NCBI GenBank assembly: GCA_009693345.1
Contig: SHXL01000181.1
Coordinates: 1-5,428, forward strand
DNA length: 5,428 nucleotides
Direction: 5' to 3'
Origin: Betaproteobacteria bacterium
GTDB lineage: Bacteria; Pseudomonadota; Gammaproteobacteria; Burkholderiales; SG8-39
Under the pieces are notes generated by a model that had not been told where the DNA came from, did no database searches, and was given only the letters and a program-made list of their open reading frames with translations. This document shows, one piece after another, positions 1-5,091 of the stretch. Made by a program: the position numbers and the translations under genes. Numbering within the stretch: the first letter of the stretch is position 1; every line of letters starts with the position of its first letter.

Positions 1-350
1 ACGTTCATCAGTGTCGGCGTGTTGCGGTCCACTTCGGCCATTGCGGCGCCGCGCACCTAATTGTCCGTCCAGTTGCGCTCGGGCACGTGGTAGGTCGCGC
101 AGGAAAACTTGTCGCTTCCGGAAAGGCGGTTGTCGAAGAAGAGGGGCTCGCCGAACTCCACCGCCTCGCGCTTGCCGGAGACCCGGTTGCCGGGGTCGGT
201 CGCCAGGGGCACGGGCCAGGGGCCGTGCGCGAGGATCGCGCGGATTTCGCTCTCCGTGAGCGACGGGGGTTCGTCCGTCGCACCGCCGGCCGGCGGGATA
301 AGCGCCACCAGGGCCGCCAGCGCACACCAAGCCAGAGCCTTCTTGTTCAT
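1..350 (-). pseudogene. MauG/cytochrome c peroxidase-type gene, 5' part, disrupted by an in-frame stop
   Basis: The gene starts at the ATG at 350-348 (MNKKALAWCALAALVALIPP...), which gives a classic Sec signal peptide: a KK n-region, a hydrophobic core, and a probable cleavage near AGGA/TDE around residue 23. The mature part carries the di-haem peroxidase signature 'GEPLFFDNRLSG' (68-79) and then F-S-C84-A-T-Y87-H88. The family motif is CxxCH, so the second haem-ligating cysteine is replaced by Tyr (TAC at 92-90, one transition from TGC). After 'VPERNWTDN' comes TAG at 59-57. Past the stop, the same frame continues as VRGAAMAEVDRNTPTLMN up to the window edge, matching the conserved 'DRNTPTxxNV' stretch of this family. 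There is no frameshift, so the stop interrupts a gene that was once longer. Intact members are periplasmic c-type cytochromes with peroxidase or protein-oxidising activity. The open part is only 97 aa against roughly 300-400 aa normally. No clear Shine-Dalgarno precedes the ATG. The family call is fairly firm; decay versus sequence error cannot be settled here. Confidence 0.75.
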
Positions 351-387
351 GGATCGGCACATTCTATAGCTATGATGAGAAATCGCT

Positions 388-395
388 AAGGGGAG
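388..395 (+). promoter_or_regulatory. Shine-Dalgarno site of dcd (supports a GTG start)
   Basis: AAGGGGAG lies 7 nt upstream of the GTG at 403. No in-frame ATG fits the conserved N-terminus, so this site decides the start. Confidence 0.7.
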
Positions 396-402
396 AACAC
401 GA

Positions 403-969
403 GTGACCATCAAGTCCGACAAGTGGATCCGCCGCATGGCGGCCGGGCAGCGCATGATCGAGCCCTTCGAGCCGGGGCAGGTGAAGGAGGCGAACGGCCA
501 GCGCATCGTTTCCTACGGCACCTCGAGCTACGGCTACGACATCCGCTGCTCCGAGGAATTCAAGATCTTCACCAACATCAATTCGACCATCGTCGACCCC
601 AAGGTGTTCGACGAGAAGTCCTTCGTCGACTTCAAGGGACCGGTCTGCATCATCCCGCCCAACTCCTTCGCGCTGGCGCGCACCATCGAGTACTTCCGCA
701 TCCCGCGCAACGTGCTGACGATCTGCCTGGGAAAATCCACCTACGCGCGCTGCGGCATCATCGTCAACGTCACACCGCTCGAACCGGAATGGGAGGGACA
801 CGTGACGCTGGAATTTTCCAACACCACGCCGCTGCCGGCGCGCATCTATGCCAACGAGGGCGTGGCGCAGGTGATTTTCATCGAAGCCGACGAGGTTTGC
901 GAGACTTCGTACCGCGACCGCGGCGGCAAATACCAGGGCCAGAAGGGCGTCACGCTGCCGCGCATTTGA
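403..969 (+). CDS. dcd: dCTP deaminase
   Basis: This 188-aa cytosolic enzyme hydrolytically deaminates dCTP to dUTP, feeding dUMP and then dTMP synthesis. The start is GTG with a good Shine-Dalgarno, giving MTIKSDKWIRRM, the N-terminus typical of the betaproteobacterial-style protein. Visible signatures are 'SYGTSSYGYDIRC' (37-49), 'IIPPNSFALA' (83-92), the active-site segment GKSTYARCG (110-118) and 'VTLEFSN' (134-140). By alignment in memory to E. coli Dcd, S112, R116 and E137 correspond to the catalytic Ser111, Arg115 and Glu138. The C-terminus 'GGKYQGQKGVTLPRI' includes the nucleotide-covering tail region. Length is close to the family norm (about 188-193 aa), and no lesion is seen. A bifunctional dCTP deaminase/dUTPase is possible but the sequence looks like the monofunctional proteobacterial type. 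It is divergent from the damaged peroxidase gene (52 nt apart) and faces the same way as the downstream decarboxylase, which has its own promoter. It shares a pathway with thyA and folA further right. Confidence 0.97.
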   Translation: MTIKSDKWIRRMAAGQRMIEPFEPGQVKEANGQRIVSYGTSSYGYDIRCSEEFKIFTNINSTIVDPKVFDEKSFVDFKGPVCIIPPNSFALARTIEYFRIPRNVLTICLGKSTYARCGIIVNVTPLEPEWEGHVTLEFSNTTPLPARIYANEGVAQVIFIEADEVCETSYRDRGGKYQGQKGVTLPRI

Positions 970-975
970 GCCTGA

Positions 976-999
976 CCACAGGGCTACTATCCCTAGTGG
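976..999 (+). other. Hairpin just downstream of dcd, possible 3' end structure
   Basis: CCAC-AGGG pairs with CCCT-(A)-GTGG, giving 8 bp with a one-base bulge and a 7-nt loop. It begins 7 nt after the dcd stop. No T tract follows, so it is not a standard intrinsic terminator; it could mark an mRNA 3' end or be incidental. Confidence 0.35.
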
Positions 1000-1038
1000 C
1001 CGGGACGGTTGGCGGGCCCTCCTATTGTGGTTTCTCAC

Positions 1039-1072
1039 GCCCGCGTCAGGGCGGGCTCCTCTGCGCGGGAGC
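1039..1072. repeat. Two overlapping GC-rich inverted repeats upstream of the decarboxylase promoter
   Basis: GCCCGC (1039-1044) and GCGGGC (1051-1056) form a perfect 6-bp inverted repeat with a 6-nt gap. GCTCC (1055-1059) and GGAGC (1068-1072) form a second, sharing two bases with the first. The second repeat is followed by AAAAAA on the plus strand, not T, so neither strand reads as an intrinsic terminator. They end about 20 bp before the -35 box, so an operator role is possible, but nothing identifies a regulator. Confidence 0.35.
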
Positions 1073-1092
1073 AAAAAAGTGTCACAAAGCCC

Positions 1093-1120
1093 TTGACTCA
1101 GGGGGGGGTAACCCTATAAT
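1093..1120 (+). promoter_or_regulatory. Near-consensus sigma70 promoter of the leader ORF and ornithine decarboxylase
   Basis: TTGACT (1093-1098, 5 of 6 to consensus) and TATAAT (1115-1120, perfect) are separated by 16 bp. Transcription should begin near 1126-1128, leaving an mRNA leader of about 115 nt before the decarboxylase start. The spacer reads CA, eight G (1101-1108), TAACCC. One more G would give the optimal 17-bp spacing and one fewer would give 15, so the tract could alter promoter strength if it slips during replication. This slippage is inference only. Confidence 0.85.
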
Positions 1121-1152
1121 CCGCAAAAATTGCCTGTCAACTCAAGAACAAG

Positions 1153-1160
1153 AAGGAGGT
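1153..1160 (+). promoter_or_regulatory. Perfect Shine-Dalgarno of the 19-codon leader ORF
   Basis: AAGGAGGT is fully complementary to the anti-Shine-Dalgarno of 16S rRNA and lies 4 nt before the ATG at 1165. It is stronger than the site of the decarboxylase itself, which argues that the short ORF is really translated. Confidence 0.8.
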
Positions 1161-1164
1161 CATC

Positions 1165-1224
1165 ATGACAAGCATCAGGAGCTCAGGTTCGGTTGTCTGC
1201 ATCCTCGGCCTTCCTGAAACCTAG
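1165..1224 (+). CDS. Putative 19-aa leader peptide upstream of ornithine decarboxylase
   Basis: ATG to TAG encodes MTSIRSSGSVVCILGLPET. It has a perfect Shine-Dalgarno (1153-1160), begins about 38 nt after the predicted transcription start, and ends 17 nt before the decarboxylase ATG in a different frame, so it is not an N-terminal extension. The position is that of a regulatory upstream ORF. Established precedent: the enterobacterial speF gene is controlled by the ornithine-sensing leader peptide SpeFL, but the sequence here does not resemble SpeFL. The decarboxylase leads to polyamines, so arrest or attenuation in response to ornithine, putrescine or spermidine is a reasonable inference. 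Simple translational coupling is an alternative. Codon 5 is AGG, a rare arginine codon in many proteobacteria. I recognise no homologue. Confidence 0.6.
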   Translation: MTSIRSSGSVVCILGLPET

Positions 1225-1229
1225 TTCGC

Positions 1230-1237
1230 AAGGAGAG
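1230..1237 (+). promoter_or_regulatory. Shine-Dalgarno site of the ornithine decarboxylase
   Basis: AAGGAGAG lies 4 nt from the ATG at 1242 (6 nt counted from the AGGAG core). It favours that ATG over the TTG at 1239. It begins only 5 nt after the leader ORF stop, so a ribosome terminating or stalled at that stop would cover this site. Confidence 0.75.
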
Positions 1238-1241
1238 TTTG

Positions 1242-2444
1242 ATGGGCGTACGCCCCAGCAGCATCGCTCGTACCGGCAAGCAATCCGCGCTACCGCAAGA
1301 ACAGCTCTTCGATACCCATCCCGAAGTTAGCCTCGATTTCGAAGTCGTCCGCCAGGCCGCGCGCCAGAAGTACACGCGGCCGTTCCTGATCCTGGATAAC
1401 GCCATCGTGCGCGAAAAAGCGCTCCGCCTGCGCGCCGCCATGCCGCGCGTGCGGCCGCACTACGCGGTAAAGGCCAATCCGGACCGGCGCGTCCTGAAGA
1501 CGCTGCTGCAGGAGGGTTGCAGCTTCGAGATCGCCTCGATCGCCGAGCTGGACATGCTGCTCGCGATCGGCGCGGACGTGGCCGAGGTGTTCTATTCGAA
1601 CCCGATGAAGTCGCGCGAGTCGATTTCCTATGCCGTGGCCAAGGGCGTCGAGTGGTTCGTGGTGGACAGCGTCGATGAGCTGCGCCGCGTGCACGAGATC
1701 AAGCCGGACGCCAGGATGTACCTGCGCATCGCCACGCCGAACATCGGCAGCGACTGGCCGTTGTTGGGAAAATTCGGCGCGGGCGCCTCGGAGACGCGCG
1801 AGATCGTGGCCACCGCGGCCAGGCTGGGCGCCGACCTCGCCGGCGCCACCTTCCACGTCGGCTCGCAATGCCGCAATCCGGCAAACTGGCGCGTCGGCAT
1901 CGAGAAGACGCGCGCGCTGTTCGACACGATGACGAAAGCGGGCCTTAAGCCGCGCATGCTGGATATCGGCGGCGGTTTTCCGGTGCGCCACGTGAAGCCG
2001 ATACCTTCGATCGAGGTGATCGGCGAGGTCGTGAACGAAGCTCTCAAGGCGTTTCCCGAGGAGGTGCGCGTGGTCGCCGAGCCGGGGCGTTACTTGGTGT
2101 CGGACGCGGCGTATTTCGTGTGCCGCGTGATCGGCACCGCGACGCGCGGCGGCAAGCGCTGGATGCACTGGGATGCGGGCCTGTTCGGCGGCGTGATCGA
2201 GACCACCGAGGGCCTGAAATACCGCATCCGCACCGAACGCTCGGGGCCGGACATTCCCTGGCACGTCGCGGGGCCCACCTGCGATTCGGTGGACGTGATC
2301 CTGCGCGATGAACCGCTGCCCTCCGACCTGCAGGAAGGCGACTTCATCTACCTGCGCAATGCAGGCGCCTACACCACCGCCTACGCCAGCGAGTTCAATG
2401 GTTTTCCGCTGCCTGAAGTGAGGATTTTCGAATCTAAGCGTTAG
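1242..2444 (+). CDS. Ornithine decarboxylase, fold-III PLP-dependent (eukaryotic-type; possibly lysine/ornithine decarboxylase)
   Basis: This 400-aa cytosolic enzyme decarboxylates L-ornithine to putrescine, the first committed step of polyamine synthesis. It has an alanine-racemase-like TIM barrel at the N-terminus and a beta-domain at the C-terminus. Visible motifs: HYAVKAN (73-79) with the PLP lysine K77; HVGSQ (205-209); DIGGGFP (241-247), which holds the PLP phosphate; EPGRYLV (280-286); W-D311-A-G, where D311 matches the substrate-binding Asp332 of mouse ODC; GPTCDSVD (344-351), with C347 and D348 matching Cys360 and Asp361; and GAYTTAYASEFNGF (375-388). CDS rather than CES in that motif argues for ornithine/lysine over diaminopimelate. 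Whether lysine is also used cannot be read. This type is called speC or odc in different genomes and is unrelated to the large E. coli SpeC. Upstream are a strong promoter and a 19-codon leader ORF; downstream its stop overlaps the convergent folA stop by 4 nt. No lesions seen. Confidence 0.93.
   Translation: MGVRPSSIARTGKQSALPQEQLFDTHPEVSLDFEVVRQAARQKYTRPFLILDNAIVREKALRLRAAMPRVRPHYAVKANPDRRVLKTLLQEGCSFEIASIAELDMLLAIGADVAEVFYSNPMKSRESISYAVAKGVEWFVVDSVDELRRVHEIKPDARMYLRIATPNIGSDWPLLGKFGAGASETREIVATAARLGADLAGATFHVGSQCRNPANWRVGIEKTRALFDTMTKAGLKPRMLDIGGGFPVRHVKPIPSIEVIGEVVNEALKAFPEEVRVVAEPGRYLVSDAAYFVCRVIGTATRGGKRWMHWDAGLFGGVIETTEGLKYRIRTERSGPDIPWHVAGPTCDSVDVILRDEPLPSDLQEGDFIYLRNAGAYTTAYASEFNGFPLPEVRIFESKR
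1244..1255. repeat. Perfect 12-bp palindrome over the start of the decarboxylase ORF
   Basis: GGGCGTACGCCC is its own reverse complement and begins with the G of the ATG. As RNA it can fold as a 4-bp GC stem with a GUAC loop close to the initiation region; as DNA it could be a binding site. Function unknown. Confidence 0.5.
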
Positions 2445-2923
2445 TTCCGCTCGTATCGAACGAAATCGAAGCGCACACCATTGGTGGAAGTGTGCGCTTC
2501 TTTTTGCGCCACGCGCCAGGCATCCCGGTCCCAATCCGGAAAGCGTGTGTCGCCTTCGTATTCCTGGTGGATCTCGGTAAGCACCAGCCCGTCGGCGAGG
2601 GGCAGCGCCGCGGCGTAGATTTCCGCGCCGCCGATCACGAAGGCCACGGGTTCGCCAGTGCATAGCGCGATGGCGGCCGCGAGCGTCGCCGCCACGCTCG
2701 CGCCCGGGGCCTCGAAGCCGGCCTTGCGGCTGACGACGATATTCTCGCGCCCCGGCAGCGGCTTGCCGAGCGATTTCCAGGTGCGCCGGCCCATGATCAC
2801 CGGGTGGCCGAGCGTGAGCTTCTTGAAATGCTTCAAGTCCTCCGGCAGATGCCACGGCAACTTTCCGTTCGCGCCGATGACGCCGTTCTTTGCGAGCGCC
2901 GCGATCAGGTAGATGCGCGTCAT
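2441..2923 (-). CDS. folA: Dihydrofolate reductase
   Basis: This 160-aa cytosolic enzyme reduces 7,8-dihydrofolate to tetrahydrofolate with NADPH. It regenerates the cofactor oxidised by ThyA and is the trimethoprim target. The start is the ATG at 2923-2921 (MTRIYLIAALAKNGVIG); the frame stays open further upstream, but that sequence is arginine-rich, lies inside thyA and is not family-like. Visible motifs: N-terminal strand and Met20-type loop NGVIGANGKLPWHLPEDL (13-30) with W24 and the catalytic acid D29 (E. coli Asp27); PVIMGRRTWKSLGKPLPGR (41-59) with R59 matching Arg57; VIGGAEIY (96-103), the NADPH site; LTEI with T116 matching Thr113; and GDTRFPDW (124-131). Length is typical (E. coli 159). 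It starts 7 nt after the thyA stop with no obvious Shine-Dalgarno, so it is probably translated by coupling from thyA. Its last codons carry, on the other strand, the decarboxylase terminator, and its TAA overlaps the decarboxylase TAG. Confidence 0.96.
   Translation of the reverse strand: MTRIYLIAALAKNGVIGANGKLPWHLPEDLKHFKKLTLGHPVIMGRRTWKSLGKPLPGRENIVVSRKAGFEAPGASVAATLAAAIALCTGEPVAFVIGGAEIYAAALPLADGLVLTEIHQEYEGDTRFPDWDRDAWRVAQKEAHTSTNGVRFDFVRYERN
2468..2505 (+). terminator. Intrinsic terminator for the ornithine decarboxylase transcript, embedded in folA
   Basis: GAAGCGCACAC (2468-2478) and GTGTGCGCTTC (2490-2500) form a perfect 11-bp stem with an 11-nt loop, followed directly by TTTTT (2501-2505). 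The hairpin starts 23 nt after the decarboxylase stop. On the minus strand the T run would precede the hairpin, so it acts on plus-strand transcripts only. It lies wholly within folA codons 142-152. Confidence 0.9.
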
Positions 2924-2930
2924 CGGAATG

Positions 2931-3746
2931 CTAGACAGCGATCGGCGCCTTGATCGCCGGGTGCGGCTCGTAGCCCTCGAGGCTGAAGTCCTCGTAGCGG
3001 AAGGCAAACAGGTCCTTTACCTCCGGATTGAGCTTGATGCGCGGCAACGGCCGCGGCCGGCGCGACAGCTGCTCGCGGGCCTGTTCCAGGTGGTTCAGGT
3101 AAAGATGCGCGTCCCCCAGCGTGAGAACGAACTCCGCCGGCTTCAGGCCGGTCACTTGCGCCACCATCAGGGTCAGCAGCGCGTAGGAGGCGATGTTGAA
3201 CGGCACGCCCAGAAACAGATCCGCGCTCCTCTGGTACATCTGGCAGGAGAGCCTGCCGTCGGCGACGTAGAACTGGAACAGCGCGTGGCAGGGCGGCAGG
3301 GCCATGCGCTCCACGTCCGCCGGGTTCCACGCGCTCACGACGTGCCGGCGCGAATCCGGCTTTTTGCGGATGGATTCAACCAGGTTCGCGATTTGATCGA
3401 TCTCGCGCCCGTCCGGCGTGCGCCAGTGGCGCCACTGGTAGCCGTAGACCGGCCCGAGCTCGCCGTTTTCATCGGCCCATTCGTCCCAGATCGAGACGCC
3501 GCGCTCCTGGAGCCACTTCACGTTGGTCTCGCCGCGCAGGAACCAGAGCAGTTCGAGGATGATCGACTTCAGGTGCAGTTTCTTGGTCGTGAGGAGCGGG
3601 AAACTGTCCTCGAGCCCGAAGCGCAGCTGGCGCGCGAACACCGACCGCGTTCCCGTCCCGGTGCGATCCGACTTGTTCGCGCCGCTCTCGAGCACCTGCG
3701 CGAGCAGGTCGAGGTACTGCTGTTCAGGGGTCTGCGCAGGGTTCAT
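2931..3746 (-). CDS. thyA: Thymidylate synthase
   Basis: This 271-aa cytosolic enzyme methylates dUMP to dTMP using 5,10-methylenetetrahydrofolate and releases dihydrofolate for FolA. Visible motifs, with E. coli equivalents: SDRTGTGT (26-33) with R28 (Arg21); LLWFLRGETN (66-75); WDEWAD (87-92); GPVYGYQWRHW (98-108); DSRRHVVSAWNP (131-142) with R133 and R134 (Arg126, Arg127); LPPCHALFQF (150-159) with nucleophile C153 (Cys146); YQRSADLFLGVPFNIASYA (171-189) with R173, D176 and N184; and GDAHLYLNH (211-219) with H214 and Y216. The C-terminus ends ...IKAPIAV, the usual closing tail. It is slightly longer than E. coli ThyA (264 aa) because of a few N-terminal residues. The ATG (3746-3744) overlaps the TGA of the upstream kinase gene as ATGA, and no Shine-Dalgarno is visible, so translational coupling is likely. 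If the kinase frameshift is real, kinase-frame ribosomes would no longer arrive to couple thyA, unless thyA has another initiation route. Confidence 0.97.
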   Translation of the reverse strand: MNPAQTPEQQYLDLLAQVLESGANKSDRTGTGTRSVFARQLRFGLEDSFPLLTTKKLHLKSIILELLWFLRGETNVKWLQERGVSIWDEWADENGELGPVYGYQWRHWRTPDGREIDQIANLVESIRKKPDSRRHVVSAWNPADVERMALPPCHALFQFYVADGRLSCQMYQRSADLFLGVPFNIASYALLTLMVAQVTGLKPAEFVLTLGDAHLYLNHLEQAREQLSRRPRPLPRIKLNPEVKDLFAFRYEDFSLEGYEPHPAIKAPIAV

Positions 3747-4992
3747 ATCGCGATGGTAGCGAAAAGTTCGCGTGCGCTCTGGAATCGATCCTCAGGATTC
3801 TTCGCCAGCAGCCGGTCGATAATGGGTTGGTAGCCCGCGAGCCGTTCCGGCAGGCGCGGGATCGCCTCGTTGATGTGCATATAGACCAGGTCCGCCGGCC
3901 CTGCATCGCCCCACAGCCGCAGGCCCGTCAGCATCTCGTAGAAAATTACCCCCAGGCTGTACAGGTCCGAGCGGGCATCGGCGGGGTTGCCCCGGCATTG
4001 TTCGGGACTCATGTAGCGCGGCGTCGCCATCACCTGGCCCAGCCGGGTGAGATTGGCATCCGAGCCCAGGTCCTTTGCCAGGCCGAAATCCACGATCACG
4101 GGCCGGCCGTTCTGGCGGAACATGATGTTCTGCGGCTTCAGGTGCCGGTGCACGATGCCGTGCGCATGAATCGCGTCCAGCGCCTTGGCGATCTGCGACG
4201 TGAGGCGCAGCGCCGCAAGCGAGCTCATGCCTTCGTGAATGCGCGCGGCGATGGTGCCGCCCGAAAGGTATTCCATCGCGATGTACGGCTGGTCGCTGGC
4301 GAAGCCCTGGTCGAAGATGTGCGCCACGTGCTCGTTCTCGATCGCCGCGATCAGCTTGTATTCGCGCATGAAGCGCTGCAGGAAGGTGGCGTCGCGGCGC
4401 AGGGCCGGATCGATCACCTTGAGCACCAGCTGGATGCCGTCGTGCACGCGCTCGGAAGGTAGACCTGCGCCATGCCGCCTTCGCCGATCATGCGCAGCGT
4501 CCGGTAGCCCGGGATCTGCCCCGCGTTTTCCTGCACCGGCGCACCGGTCCTGAGCGCCTCCAGCGGTATGGTGCGCACGAATCCCGAAGGCGTGCCGCTG
4601 CTCTCCTGGCGGCGCGTCTCGTGTTCGTGCAGCGCGTCCTCGACCGCGCGCGCCAGCCGTTGCGGCGTGAGCCCGGTCTTGCGCAGGAAGTCCGCCGCGC
4701 CCGCCTTCATCGCCTGAATCGCGACATGGGTGTCGCCATGGTCCGCGATCAGGATCACCGGGGGGCAATTGCGCTCCTCGCGCATCTGCGCCACCCAGTG
4801 GATGCCGTCCTCTCCCGCCGGGTGCAGGTCCAGCAGCACGATGTCGCAGCCTTCGCGCGCCAGGTGCCCGGCGGGGTTGCCACGCTGGCGGGGATCCCAT
4901 TCGTCGGCCCGCGCCTGCGGCCAGTGCGCGCGCAGCATCTGCGCGAGCGCGCGGCGGAACTCGCCCGATTCGTCAACGATGAGAAAGTGCAT
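3743..4992 (-). pseudogene. REC-Ser/Thr protein kinase fusion, split by a one-base frameshift and with HRD changed to HRH
   Basis: Read across one frameshift this is a 416-aa soluble protein: a response-regulator receiver domain (about 1-125), a linker (126-160), then a Hanks-type Ser/Thr kinase (161-416). REC: 'MHFLIVDES' with acidic D7/E8, phosphoacceptor D55 in IVLLDLHPAGEDG, and K105 in DFLRK; the usual Thr/Ser before HGD is A83. Kinase: glycine loop 'IGEGGMAQVYL' (169-179), K192 in LVLKVID, alpha-C E211, HGIVHRHLKPQN (278-289), D302-F-G, MSPEQ (328-332), D343 in RSDLYSLG, and R403. The first reading frame runs 4992-4414 (192 aa, stopping in nonsense). The kinase frame takes over at 4453 (ERVHDG...). 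The bases at 4455-4454 supply only CC of codon 180, consistent with loss of one G from GCC (Ala). No canonical slippery heptamer is present. The HRD aspartate is His284 (CAC at 4144-4142), so even a repaired protein may lack normal catalysis. No transmembrane segment or clear Shine-Dalgarno is seen. Its stop overlaps the thyA start. A sequence error is possible for either change. Confidence 0.8.
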
Positions 4993-5091
4993 GGCAGGGG
5001 ATCCGGAACAGGCCCTATTTTGACGGGGCAGGACAGATTGATAAAGCCCGGCGGACAGGGGATCATGCACGCCTTGGGGAGGAAATGCACG

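Noticed and set aside
343..376. Promoter for dcd (TTGTTC, 16 bp, TATAGC; or TATGAT at 371-376)
   Set aside because: The boxes are poor or lack a partner at proper spacing; dcd may be transcribed from here but the site cannot be fixed.
1055..1078. Intrinsic terminator after dcd (GC hairpin next to AAAAAA)
   Set aside because: The run is A downstream on the plus strand, and on the minus strand the T run precedes the hairpin, so the polarity is wrong on both strands.
423..1217. Long plus-strand frame overlapping dcd and the leader region
   Set aside because: It is the +2 shadow of dcd, with low-complexity His/Arg-rich translation and no family-like sequence.
1239..1241. TTG start giving a 401-aa decarboxylase
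   Set aside because: The adjacent ATG at 1242 is better spaced from AAGGAGAG and is the ordinary choice.
1290..2855. 521-codon minus-strand frame opposite the decarboxylase and across folA
   Set aside because: Arg/His/Ala-rich shadow of GC-rich coding sequence; the genes it overlaps have clear motifs.
2913..4462. Long plus-strand frames opposite thyA and the kinase (2913-3833, 3827-4462)
   Set aside because: They are antisense shadows of conserved genes, with no start signals or recognisable domains.
4451..4465. Programmed -1 ribosomal frameshifting in the kinase gene
   Set aside because: The bases around the switch (GTC TAC CTT CCG) do not form an X-XXY-YYZ slippery heptamer, and the glycine loop would be a strange place for it; a one-base loss explains it better.
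5020..5047. Plus-strand promoter (TTGACG, 16 bp, TAAAGC) for the gene at 5092
   Set aside because: The -35 is fair but no acceptable -10 lies at normal spacing; too weak to list.
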